Below are positions 14,424 to 25,190 of a DNA stretch of 58,000 nt, piece after piece (position 1 is the first letter of the stretch; every line of letters starts with the position of its first letter). The translations under genes were made by a program, and so were the position numbers. Origin of the DNA: Adiantum capillus-veneris. Its lineage: Eukaryota; Streptophyta; Polypodiopsida; Polypodiales; Pteridaceae. The notes below the pieces were generated by a model, which saw nothing but the letters and a program-made list of their open reading frames with translations, searched no databases and was not told the origin of the DNA. The stretch is from the NCBI GenBank assembly GCA_014529385.2, contig CM043958.1:139638398-139696397 (forward strand). Reading direction: 5' to 3'.

Positions 14424-16424
14424 GTACAAGCTTACATAGACGGTGGAACGCAGGTTTGTGTCATGACTGAAGCAGCCATGAAAGAGACAGGGGTCAAGGT
14501 AGTAGTCAGGTCAAATGTGCGAATGAGGATGGCCAACCATACCAAAGCCAGGTGTCTGGGTGTGGCGCAGGATGTAAAGGTCAAGGTGATGGGCATAGAG
14601 TGCCTAATTGACTTCTTTGTGATGAAAGTAGGGGATAATGCTTACCCTATCATTTTGGGTAGGCCATGGATTTTGGCGATAGGTGCAAAGCAGGATTGGG
14701 AGAGCAAAGTGTTCACTTTGCCTGACAAAGAGAGAGGCAGACAAATTGTGCTTGATTTGAAGACCAAGGAGAGCAGTTCTCGTCCTATGGCAGTTAAAGA
14801 TGAGGGCAATACGACGAGCTATGAGTACGAGACCGAGACGGGCTATGACGAAGGCTATACTAGCACAGAGGAAGAGGAGAGCGAGGATGACATGCTGAAG
14901 ATAGATGCAGACTTATTCGGGGTCACCATAGACGAGTCTCCACCTAAAGGAGAAGGTATGCAGCCTCAAGATCATGGTTTAAGCATAGATAAGGTTTCAA
15001 GCATGTTAAGTGAAGACCTTACCAAAGGGGAAAAGGAGGGCTATGTTCAACTGTGTGAGTCCTATCCAAATCTGTTTGCGATAGAGTACAAGCATTTGCG
15101 AGGTGCAAAAGGGGTGGAGCACAAAATTGTTCTTAAGGAGGGGCATAAGCGTAAAGCACAGAAGCTGAGAAGACTAGGAGAAATTAAAAAGGAAGCCCTT
15201 TGGCAGGAGATCAATAAGCTATTAGATGCAGGCATCATATATCCTGTGAAGGAGTCGGAGTGGGTCTTGCCAATGGTCAAAACCCCTAAGAAGAATGGGA
15301 AATGGAGAGTGTGTGTCGAGTACAAGCCATTGAATGCCTTGACCAAGAGGAATCACTACCCCTTGCCATTTCAAGATGAAATCCTAAACTAGGTGGCTGG
15401 GCATGAGAGGTATTCGATTATGGATGGCTTTTCGGGGTACTTTCAAATAGGGATTGCGCTTGAAGACCAGTTGAAGACCACATTCATATCTCCATGGGGT
15501 TGTTTCGCTTACCGCAGGATGCCGTTCGGTTTGGTGAATGCATATGCCACATTCCAAGGTTGGATGAACATGGTATTTGGTCCGTACTTGGGCCATTTTA
15601 TTAGGGTCTTCATGGATGATATCGGCTTCTACAGTTCAAGGTTGGAGCACCTATCGAAGCTCCAACTATGCTTTCAAAGGCTTGATGAAGAAGGAGGTCA
15701 GTTGAACCCCAAGAAGTGAAAGCTAGCACAGCCTCGAGCGCAGCTGTTAGGTCATATGGTGTCGCAAAACAGTATAGAGGCTGATCCCGAGAAGGTGAAG
15801 GCGTTGGTGTTGATGGAACCGCCATCAGATGCTCAAGGTTTGGCTTCATTTGTTCATAAGCTGAAGTATTTGTCACGTTTCTTTTGGATGCTGTCGCAAT
15901 ATGTGCATCCTCTTCAAAAGAGGGCTCAACAAGTGCATGGCTATGAGTGGGATGAGGAAGCTCAGGAGGCTTTTGATAGAGTCAAAGAGATTTTGTGTGA
16001 GTTGCCAGTGGTGTGTCCTCCCAATCGAGAGGACGACTTCTATGTGTGTATGACAGTGGGCATAGTTGCTATTGGAGCGGTTCTACTGCAAAAGGTAGGG
16101 AGAAGCTACAAGCCGATATACTTCGAGAGCAGGGTAATTAGCCAAGGAGAGGCTACCTACACCGAGGCGGAGCAGTGGGTGATGGCTCTAATCTTCCCTT
16201 GCAAGAAGTTCAAAGTCCATTTGATTGTGCGTAAGTTTTTTGTGTTGATGGCTAATAATCTATTGCCAGAGGTGGTGCTACATTTGAAGCCAGGAAGGAG
16301 GAGTATCAAGTGGGTGTTGGAGCTACAGGAGTTCGAGTTCGAGTTCAAGGTGGATCACACGAGTTAGTCTCACCTGGCAGACATTCTTGTCAGCAAGGCT
16401 ATCGATTTTCCGGCCTATCCAAGA
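14424..16424 (+). pseudogene. E3: protease, reverse transcriptase and RNase H
   Basis: In the same frame as gag. The protease begins just after the 14421 stop with YIDGGTQVCVM; the catalytic triad reads D-G-G rather than the usual D-S/T-G. The RT core runs from about 15080 (AGIIYPVKESEW, MVKTPKKNGKWRVCVEY) through MDGFSGY and MPFGLVNA to the catalytic VFMDDI near 15610. The conventional RNase H follows (GAVLLQ, FESRVIS, ATYTEAEQWVMAL) to about 16350. Stops are at 15390 (TAG), 15717 (TGA) and 16365 (TAG). It would make cDNA from element RNA; here it is inactive. Confidence 0.9.
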
Positions 16425-16863
16425 GTGGTACGAGATGAAACCAAGGAGGAACCCGACTTGGAGGATGCTTTTATTATGTGGTTCGATGGATCATATCGAA
16501 GGGAAGTGCAGAAAGCAAGAGGAGGTGTGGTGATACACGACCCACATGGCAAAACAATATTTTCAAAGGCGTATGATTTAGAGGATGTCCACACCAATAA
16601 TGAGGCGGAGTATCTCACTTTGTATTTGGGTTTAAAGCAGTGCATAGAGTTCGGCATTTCAAGGTTGGTGGTGAAGGGAGATGCATTGCTAGTCATCAAG
16701 CAATTGTTAGGCCAATGGCAGGTAAAGCGCGATTCTTTGAAGCATTGGTTCTTTTCCATCAAGAAGATGTTGAAGTCTTTTGAAGAAGTCCAATTCAAGC
16801 ATGTGAGGAGAAAGCAGAATCAAGAGGCGGATCAACCAGCTAGTAGCAAAGTACAGGTACATG
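16425..16863 (+). pseudogene. E3: second, archaeal-type RNase H (aRNH)
   Basis: A second RNase H fold between the first RNase H and integrase, with MWFDGSYRREV (first Asp), GGVVI, NNEAEYLTLYLGL (Glu) and VVKGDALLVIKQL (second Asp). The catalytic acidic residues appear preserved. Such an extra domain in this position is the hallmark of the plant Tat lineage. No stop lies inside it. It shares one reading frame with its neighbours. Confidence 0.88.
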
Positions 16864-18203
16864 TTGCAGGTCTATATGTGGCCCCAACCACTTATGCAGG
16901 TACAGAGACTGTACAGGAGATTGAAGGCTTTTTGAGTACAGGGCAATGTTCAGAGGGTTTGTCCAAGCTGCAAAAGAGAAGAGTGGTGCAAAAGGCCCGC
17001 AAATTCACACTGGTAGGTGAAGATCTCATGAACTATGGGCGTGACGGAGTGCTTAGAAGGGTGCTATACAAAGAGGAGATAGGGATGGTGCTGGAGCAAT
17101 GTCATGAAGAGAGCGGACATCAGGGCAAAGATCAGGTTCTGTTTTGAGTGCTTAGAGCAGGATTTTGGTGGCCTTCCATTGTGAAGGACGTGCATTAATG
17201 GTGCGAGACGTGCCACAAGTGTCAAACTATAGGTGAAAGACGACTGGTAGCGGAGTCACAAGGTGCCATCATCGCACAAAACGATTTCGAGAAGTGGGGT
17301 CTCGATGCTATAGGCCCTCTCCCAAAGTCTACAAGTGGTAAGAAGTACGTGGTGGTAGCCATTGACTACCTTACAAGGTGGGTCGAGGCCAAAGCAGTGA
17401 AAGAAGTAAATGCTAGTGTTGTGTCTCAGTTTGTGTTTGATAATATATGTTGCCGTTTTGATGTTCCATGGGTGTTAGTTTCTGATAGGGGTCAGGGTTT
17501 TAGAAGCAAGCTCATGAGCGCATTAGTGGAAAAGTTAAAGATTCAGCACAGGTTTTCCTCACCCTATCACCCCCAATGCAATGGTCTAGTCGAGAGTGCT
17601 AATGGTCAAATTGTCAAAATGTTAACGAAGTATGTGTATAAGCAGGAAGCTGAGTGGGAAGCAAATCTAGAGAAGTGTTTGTGGGCATATAGAACATCTT
17701 ATAAAGTGGCTACAAACTTCACTCCATTCGAGCTTGTCTATGGTAAGGAGGCAGTGTTTCCAGTGCATGCACAACTAGATGCTTTAAAGGGTATGTGGCG
17801 TGTCAATGCCACTCAAGAAGAGGTTTTACAGGATCGGATAGCCAGCTTGGAGGCTTTACAGATGGACAGAGAGGGAGCGGCAGACTATTATGTGAATCAA
17901 AGAGAGAAGCGGGTTGCCAAGTTCAACCAGAACGTGCCGGACAAGAAGATAGAGGAAGGAGACCTGGTCATGAAGTATGAAAGCTATCTGGATTTCACAT
18001 TCCAGAAGAAGTTCAAGAAGAAGTGGACAGGTCCATATAAAGTGAAGAAGGCCTTTCCGAATGGGACATATCAACTGGTAAGGGAAAATGGCAAGCTTCT
18101 TAGGAACAGGGTGAATGGTGTGCGACTCAAACTATATTTTGAGAGGAGTCTAGTGCCTGAAGTGCAAAAAATCATAGTCAAGGTGGGTGGGCAACGCACC
18201 TAA
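16864..18203 (+). pseudogene. E3: integrase
   Basis: Inserts cDNA into the genome. The zinc-binding N-terminus (HEESGHQGKD, then CHKCQ) spans about 17100-17225; the DDE core has Asp in VVAIDYLTRWVEA, Asp in LVSDRGQGF and Glu in NGLVESANGQ; the C-terminus includes WTGPYKV and VNGVRLKLY. It ends with TAA at 18201. Premature TGA at 17145 and TAA at 17196 fall in the zinc-binding part. No chromodomain was recognised. Confidence 0.9.
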
Positions 18204-18332
18204 AGCATGCAGTGTGTGAAAGAAAAAAGATGAAGTCTTTTGTACATAGCCTGTACATACAATTGTGGCTTTGTGAGTGCTTTTAATCATCAGTTTGGTG
18301 TGCCAGTTTTAAAGTTTGTACATATGCTTTTG

Positions 18333-18352
18333 GTCGAACATAAATGTTCGAC
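18333..18352 (+). repeat. Perfect hairpin immediately before the E3 polypurine tract
   Basis: Arms GTCGAACAT and ATGTTCGAC (9 bp) with a 2-nt AA loop, directly abutting the polypurine tract. Confidence 0.9.
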
Positions 18353-18370
18353 GAAGAGGCTGGGCAATGA
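18353..18370 (+). other. E3 polypurine tract
   Basis: GAAGAGGCTGGGCAATGA, purine-rich and ending exactly at the 3' LTR. It would prime plus-strand synthesis. Confidence 0.75.
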
Positions 18371-19532
18371 TGGTACAACTAAAGTTGGTCAAAGCTAGAA
18401 AGTGGTCTATGCCAGGCAAAGGGTGCAATCGAGTGCAGTGCAGAAGGCTAGGACAGGTGCCAAGGCCCATGGCAGCCAAAGGGTAGCGGGAATGCAGGCT
18501 TGAAGCGGTTTTTTAGGCCAAAAGTGCTATGGAATGGTCCAGATGGGGTGGCAGATGAAGATATCTAAAATGTCATTTCAAAGCTCTAGAATGTAGAGTT
18601 CAGCGTGCTCTAGAAGCCGGTCCAGACGGCTTGTCAAACGGAGCCCCGGTGCTCAAGATATTGCAGTTTAAAGAAAGAGTGTGTTGCAGATCCCCGACGG
18701 ACAGGGTAGCTGGGGACAGGTGGCCCAGGTTGATGTCAGTGTATATGTATGTAGTGCTTGAGTTGTGGAGCATGCCCGTCTTCTCGGATTGCGAATCAGA
18801 GCTCTGGTTAGCAAGTTATGGTCAGTTGAAGATTTTCCGAGGACCGGGTATGAGCCCTCTTGGCCGCATTGGAGGATGTGCCATTTGGCAGTTTTTCGGT
18901 CTCGCCAAGATTCTTGGTCAAAGGGTGTACCATATGGAGCTAGTCGAAATCAACTGCACCTCAATCAGATGCTCGGTCGGTCAGATGCAGCGAAATAAAG
19001 TTGGGAGCATTTAGGTGGTGAATAGTTGCAGATGGTTTTTTTTCCGTCTTGGAGGCTTTGGTTCGAGGTCGCCGAGGGATCAAAATATAGAGATGAAGAG
19101 TGTGGTTGGATCCGGGAAAGTGACGCTTCAGAAGGTCTTTGCGGCTTGGCAGTAGGAGATGGGGACAGTATAGGAGAGCCAGGCAAAAGCAGGCTGCAAA
19201 GTTTTTTGGATAAAAACACAATGGGGTTTTACTTGTTTTCAAGGGCTTAAGGCTTAAGGCATGCGAAGCCACCACGTGGCAGGGGGATCACCCCACATGC
19301 GCAGGGCGGACATAGCGTGGCGCGGTATATGGGCAAGGCCGTGAGGCCCATTTGGTGTGTAGCAAGGGAGCTTGGAGCTCTTGGAGCGTGGGCGCCAGGG
19401 GCGCTGCGCAAGCGGAAATTTGAGGCGGTTTTGGCGGCGCGCGTCCGTGCGGCAGAGGGGTGGTGGCAATGACATGGCGCCCGATAGGGGCAGTTCCCAC
19501 GTGGCCTCCAAGTTTTAAAGGAAAAGGGAGGG

Positions 19533-19556
19533 GGCAATAGCGACATCGATATTGCC
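19533..19556. repeat. LTR palindrome copy 1 in the 3' LTR
   Basis: Counterpart of 12042-12065 with one mismatch (TCGATATTGCC in the right arm). Confidence 0.88.
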
Positions 19557-19798
19557 TCCCCCCCTCAGGTAAGGGGAAGGTCCCACAGCAGCGGGCAAGG
19601 GTCAGAGAGAGAGTCGAGTGGGCAAGGCCAAAGCCAAAAGAGGGATTGAAGAAGAGAGAGAGAGTATAGCCAGTTGAGGTGGTGCCAATTAAGAGGAAGG
19701 AAAGTCAAAGTCAAGCCAAAGGGGCAGTACAAAATGGTAACCCTAATGGGGGGTAAAAAATGTAAAAAATGAGGGGTAAAAAAATAATACAGCCAAGA

Positions 19799-19822
19799 GG
19801 CAATAGCGACATCGCTATTGCC
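19799..19822. repeat. LTR palindrome copy 2 in the 3' LTR
   Basis: Perfect version of the 24-bp palindrome, again 266 bp after copy 1, followed by a C homopolymer. Confidence 0.9.
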
Positions 19823-20359
19823 CCCCCCCCCCCCCCTCTCAAGTGCAAAGAATGAAGAAGAGAGAGGTAAAGCAAAGCGGTGCCCCCTTTCCCAAAGATG
19901 CCAATTCAAGGTGCCAGGTGGACCTATTAAATTGTAAATTCCCAAATTAAAGCCCCCCCCTGTAAAAGTAAAAAATGAATCAAATTTGGGGCTTTTTTCT
20001 TGGCCTTTTGAGGTGCCGTTTGAAGCCTGCAAAGTGGAATTCTCTAGCAAGCTAGCCCCTTTGTAACTTTTGCTTGAAAATGGCCATGGTGATGGCATTG
20101 CAAGCCGGTGTATGTGTTTTCTGAAGTGCAATCAAGCCACAGTTGTGTGTAAGGGTGGAGATAGGCAGTGATAGTAGGTGTATCTTGTGTGGTGGTTTGT
20201 AGAGGGTGTGATAAGTGGCAATTGGGCAGGTGGTGGTCTGCTATGGTTAAGTGTTTCTTTGAAGGTGTTTTGTGAGAGGATAGGGGTGCTTTGAATACCC
20301 TGAGCTATAGAGAGGCCCTTTTGTTTGTACTGGGCATGTTCCCCCATTCCCCCTCTCCA

Positions 20360-21220
20360 ATGTGGAACGAGATGCAAAGGTTTGGATTGAGGCCATGGAG
20401 GATTATTTTGAAGCTGCAAGAACTCATCTGCAGAATCAAACTATGCTTGCCATGTTCTGACTTACCGGAGATGCCAAAATATGGTTGAAACAACATTTCT
20501 GGGACTCCAACATTGTTGGATCTTCTCAGTCATGGGAAGAAATTAAGACTCGGGGTGACCAAACGTTACTTACCGCTAGCTCATAGGGCCATCAAAATGA
20601 ACGAGTTTTTCCCACTCAAGTAGCTATCCTTGACTGTAGAGGAGTATTTTCCAAGTCGTGACTCTGAAGAGATATGCACCAAAGATGACCTTGGAACAAC
20701 AAGTGGCCAGGTTCTATCAAGGCCTCATTGAACCATTGAACAATAGATTGGAAGCTCTTAGACCAACAACACTGCAAGATGCTTTTTTAAGAGCCAAGCT
20801 GTTAGTCGTGGAGATCATGAAAGCTGCTTAGGACAGAAGAAATTACTTAGTGAAGAGGGCGAGAATGAATAATTGGGATAACAGACCAACAAACCTTGCT
20901 TATCAAAATTGTCCCATGGTAGTTACTCAATTGCTACCGAATTTCCCAATGTTCATTGCTATGAATGCCAAGAGTATGGCCATTACAGAAACAAATGTCC
21001 CAAGAAGACTCCTGTTTCCGGTGCAAATACAGTACCTCTCATTGTCAACGGAAGAGGTCAACCGAATAATTGTGGAGGACGAGGAAGAGGAGGTAGAGGA
21101 CAAGGACGGGGTGCAGTTGCTAGGGCAAATGCTGCAGTTAGACAACCGACTGGAGGAGATGAAGCAGACGAAAGGGCAGTGCTGCATGCTACGATAGATA
21201 ATCGTGGTGCTCGCCAGTAG
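20360..21220 (+). pseudogene. E2: gag remainder with CCHC knuckle
   Basis: Continuation of the gag begun at 10770: ERDAKVW and MEDYFEAA directly follow the E3 insertion, then a helical capsid-like region with several frame changes and stops, then the zinc knuckle CYECQEYGHYRNKC (C-X2-C-X4-H-X4-C) near 20957-21000 and a Gly/Arg-rich tail. The order and motifs match chromovirus gag. It is not functional. Confidence 0.85.
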
Positions 21221-21616
21221 TACGCCATAATTCAAGCTCCTGGAACGTGCCAAGGTGATAAAGTTGAATTCTTCATGGACTGTGGAAGCACAAATTCATT
21301 TCTATCTCCTAGATGCATGAGAAAGTTAAAGCTAAGCCAATATCCTGCAAGTAGACTAGTAGTAGAACTAGCTAATGGGAAGGAATTGTTATCTCAACAT
21401 TTCGCAGGCTTGATACATTTTGAATTAGGGAGTTATGCTACTTCTACGCAGTTTCGTACTTTACCTTTAGGAAATTATGACAGAATTTTAAAAACGGATT
21501 GGTTGAAAAAGAACCAAGCCCATATTCATTGTGCTCAAGGAAACTTTACGTTCATAGATAACCTCGGGAATGAAGTTCTAGTTCAAGGGAAAAATGTGAT
21601 GCCCAAGGTCATTTAG
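21221..21616 (+). pseudogene. E2: aspartic protease
   Basis: MDCGSTNSFLSPRCM at 21275 carries the D-x-G-S/T active-site pattern (Cys replacing the usual Ser/Thr), followed by LVVELANGKEL and the substrate-flap-like region through GNYDRIL. The length, about 110 residues, is normal for a Ty3/gypsy protease domain. It processes gag-pol. It ends at a TAG (21614-21616) before the RT frame. Confidence 0.8.
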
Positions 21617-23100
21617 TTAAAGCCAATAGACTTCTAAAGGGACTTAAGAAGGGACGTCAGATTTATGCTGTGAAGCTTAACAAGGTGGAACAATCAGATT
21701 CAAACTTTCACCTAGAATGGTTGAAAGAATATGCTGATGTTTTTCCAAAAGATTTGACCAATCTACCACTGTATTGTGAGGTAGACCATGAAATAGAAAC
21801 TATACCAGGGTGTGAACCTGTTTCTAAGAGACCATACAAGATGTTGTTTCCAGAAGCTATAGAACTTAAAGAACAACTTAGTCAATTGATCGAGCAAGGG
21901 TTCATTAGACCTAGTACTTCTCCTTGGGGTGCACCAGTTATTTTTCAAAAGAAGAAGGCTGGATCTTTGCTATTATCCATAGATTATCGTGGGCTTAACC
22001 AAGTAACTGTCAAGAACAAGTATCCGATTATGAGAATTGACGAATTGTTGGATAGAATCCATGGATCCAAGATCTTTTCAAAGATTGATCTTCGATTAGG
22101 ATATTATCAGATCAGAATCAAAGAATCAGACATACCAAAGACAACTTTTAATACTAGGTATGTGTATTATGAATTCACAGTTATGTCCTTTGGTCTTACA
22201 AATGCACCTACAAGCTTCAATCGACTAATGCAGGATATATTTAGACCTTACCTCGATGACTTTGTCCTAGTCTTTTTTGATGATATTTTGGTTTATTCTA
22301 AAGATGAAGCAGAGCATGAAGAACATGTCCGGAAAGTGTTAGAAATTCTACGTCAGCATTAGCTTTATGCTAAGGAAAGCAAGTGTACTTTTTGTACTTC
22401 CCAAGTTAGTTATTTAGGTTTCATCATATCCCCGCTGATGGAATCTCAGTTGACCCCAAGAAGATCAAGGATATAGTGGATTGGCCTCAACCTTCTTTTG
22501 TCAGTGAAGTCGGAGGATTTCTTGGAATTACAGGGTGATACAAATTTTTTGTCAAAGATTATGCTCTTATTGCAGCACCTTTGTGACAGGACTTCTGAAG
22601 AAAGAAATGCAAATCGATTGGAAAGCAGAGCACAAAGCTAGTTTTGTAGAGTTAAAGAGATATTTAGTGTCTTCTCCTCTTTTAAAGCTTCCAGATTCAG
22701 TAAGGATTTTGAAGTTGTGACTGACGCCAGCAGTCTTGCCTTAGGAGGAGTTCTTACTCAAGAAGGGTGACCAATAGCTTTTACCTCTCGCAAGCTCAAA
22801 GATCATGAGAAGAATTATCCGACTCACGATCTAGAACTTCTCGCTGTCATCCATGCATTGAAGCTATGGAGACATTATCTTTTGAGTCTCAAATTTCAGC
22901 TAGTTACCAACCATAAGAGCTTAAAGTGGATCTTTACGCAACCCAACCTCAACATGAGACAGAGATGGTGGATTGAACTTCTTCAAGAGTATGATTTTGA
23001 TATGAAGTATCGACCTGGAAAGGACAATGTAGTTGTAGATGGACTCAGTCGTAAATCATTCCTCAATGATATTTCTATACCCAATAATCCTATTGTGGAA
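21617..23100 (+). pseudogene. E2: reverse transcriptase and RNase H
   Basis: The RT frame from 21670 carries [54 protein letters not shown] and [12 protein letters not shown]; the catalytic motif reads [10 protein letters not shown] stop at 22360 (TAG) and frame changes follow. RNase H (TDAS, ALGGVLTQEG, PIAFTSRKLK, YPTHDLELLAVIHAL, NHKSLKWIF) runs to about 23050, ending with a PGKDN/VDGLSRK connection. The motif set is that of the chromovirus side of Ty3/gypsy. Confidence 0.88.
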
Positions 23101-23568
23101 AGGATTAGAGAAGCTTCTTCAAATGACCTAGAGTATCAGCAACTGCTAGCGCAGATTCAACAAGGCAGAGGATATAAAGTAGCTTCTAGACTGGCTAAAG
23201 ACTATTCTCTTCAAGGGGAATTTTTTAATCTTTGGTCAAAGACTTTATGTACCTAATGATCCAACACTAAAGAAATCAGTTTTATTTGATGCTCATGATA
23301 GCCCGCAACTTCTGGACATCCAGGGTATGCAAGGACCTTGAATGCAGTCACAAGAAGTTACTTTTGGCCAGCAATGAAAGGTGATGTTCTTTGTTATGTA
23401 AAATAGTATTTATCTTGTAAGAAAATTAAAGCCGAACAAATCAAACTTCCCGGGAAACTCAAACCTCTGGATATACCTCAAATGAAATGGGAGTGTATCA
23501 GTATGGATTTTGTCACCAAATTACCTTCTGTTGGAGGCTACAATCCTGTATTTGTGGTTGTCATTATG
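23101..23568 (+). pseudogene. E2: integrase N-terminus, cut by E4
   Basis: Zinc-binding module (SGHPGYARTLNAV, YFWPAMKGDV, then a Cys pair) and the start of the catalytic core (WECISMDFVTKLP, then FVVVI). The frame is broken exactly at 23568 by the TG end of the E4 LTR; the catalytic core and any chromodomain are not in the window. There are a stop at 23405 and a frame change near 23250. Confidence 0.82.
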
Positions 23569-24191
23569 TGTTAAGTATGGAACCTAAATTTACCCCTTGT
23601 AATTCTGTGTATTAAAAATCCAAATTTGTAAGGCCCCCATTATGACGAGAAGCCATCGTGCGTGAAGAAAAATCACTCGCCAAAAATAAAAATCACTCGC
23701 TAGAAACCAAAATTTTTATTCCTTTTGGCCAGAATATTATGGCGGGACGACGGCTGGAAAGTGGTCGGAAATCGACTGGCCGGTAGGCCGGTTGGCTGGT
23801 GGCCGATAGTCTCAATGACCGGTGGCCAATGGTGAAGTCAATGGTCAGTGGTCAAATTCAAAAACGAACTTGTCTTCTCAAGGGCGTCCACACATGGGCG
23901 GATTGGAGGGTCCAATTTGGACTTATCTACACAAGGGTAGCTACATATGGCTGCCTCTTATGAGAGAGGACATCCCTTTTAGCCTATAAAAGGAGGCCAT
24001 TTCTACACACATTTCATAGTGTAAAGTTGATGCAACAAGGTGGGTGTGAAGTGGTGAGAGTGAAGCAAGGTGGGAGCTCTATTAAGAGTATAATCCCTTT
24101 GTAACCTACTTCTTGTTTTGAAGTACTAAAGCCATTGAGTGGTTACTTTCCCGTGGACGTAGCCCACATTGGGTGAACCACGTATATTGTG

Positions 24192-24226
<35 letters not shown>

Positions 24227-24311
24227 CTATAATCTCTTGTGTGTGAAAATTATCTGTCTCCATTAAGTAATCTATTCAATTATCTACTTAGCTACGTCAT
24301 ATTTCCTAACA
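23569..24311 (+). repeat. E4 5' LTR
   Basis: 743 bp, with perfect terminal inverted repeat TGTTA/TAACA. The first 125 bp or so match 28553-28676. A CT microsatellite lies at 24196-24223. Confidence 0.88.
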
Positions 24312-24313
24312 AC

Positions 24314-24325
24314 TGGTATCAGAGC
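24314..24325 (+). other. E4 primer-binding site
   Basis: TGGTATCAGAGC, complementary to plant initiator tRNA-Met, 2 bp after the LTR end. Confidence 0.92.
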
Positions 24326-24384
24326 AAGGTTTGCTTGTAGCTAAATTATCTCAAGAAAAGGATTCCTTGAATTGAGTGGGAGTA

Positions 24385-25190
24385 ATGGCGGAGGGAGGGA
24401 AGCTCCAGATCGAGAAGCTCAACGGCAAAAACTACCAACATTGGAAGATGTAGATTGAAGACTATCTCTACTAGAAGGACCTCTATTTTCCACTAGGCAG
24501 TCTTGCAAAGAAGCCCACAATGATGGCAGATGAAGCATGGATTGTCCTTGATCGAAAGGAACTGGGAACAATCTAGTTAAGATTGGCGTCAACGATGGCC
24601 TTCAATGTTTCGGAGATGAAGACCATGAAGGAAGTGATGAAGTCACTTGACAACTTCTACGGGAGACCATCGGCATCCAATAAGGTATTTCTCATGAAGC
24701 ACTTATTCTATCTAAATATGACAGAGAATGATTAAGTTGAAGAACACCTACATGACTTTAACACAAACAGAAGTCAGCTTTGATCGGTGAAAATCAATTT
24801 CAATGATGAAGTGCGAGCTCTCCTTATACAATCGTCTCTACCGGATAGTTGGGACAGCCTTGTGATGGCTGTAAGTAATTCTATCTCTGGTACAAATACT
24901 CTTAAGTTTGATGATTTGTGGGTGTTCTCCTAAGCGAGGAAATGCGAAGGAGAAGCACAAGAGAATCATCAAATGCTACACTTTCAGTGGAAACAAGAGG
25001 AAGGCCTAAGGAGAGGTTCAAAAACCAAAAGGGTCGTGATCGCTCAAGAGGGAGCAAGTCACGCACAAAGTCAGTTCCTTAATGTTTGAACTACGGCAAG
25101 AAGAGCCACGTCAAGAAGGATTGCTGGTCGAAGAAGAAGGAGTCGGAGTTTCAAGACAACAAGACAATATTAGAGGCCAATATGGCAGGT
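24385..25190 (+). pseudogene. E4: copia gag
   Basis: ATG at 24385 (MAEGGKLQIEKLNGKNYQHWK) matches the copia gag N-terminus. Further blocks include YGRPSASNKVFLMKHLF and LLIQSSLPDSWDS. The zinc knuckle near 25084-25125 reads C-L-N-Y-GKKSHVKKDC, so the second Cys of the CCHC is replaced by Tyr. Several stops (TAG after NYQHWKM, TAG after YLY, others) make it non-functional. Confidence 0.82.

Larger units (their letters stand above)
10865..20359 (+). mobile_element. E3: Tat-lineage Ty3/gypsy retrotransposon inserted in E2 gag
   Basis: A complete but inactive LTR element: 5' LTR, primer-binding site, gag, protease, RT, RNase H, a second (archaeal-type) RNase H, integrase, hairpin, polypurine tract and 3' LTR, all on the plus strand. 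Both LTRs start TGGTACAACT and end CTCCA. The host is interrupted at ACGT (left, 10861-10864) and ATGT (right, 20360-20363), best read as a 4-bp target duplication with one CpG transition. The second RNase H places it in the Tat/Ogre group. Nine premature stops and no frameshift lie in gag-pol. Confidence 0.92.
18371..20359 (+). repeat. E3 3' LTR
   Basis: 1989 bp, the partner of 10865-12993. It starts TGGTACAACT and ends CTCCA, after which the E2 gag frame resumes. It lacks the roughly 130-bp segment of the 5' copy and has a longer C homopolymer after its second palindrome. Confidence 0.92.
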
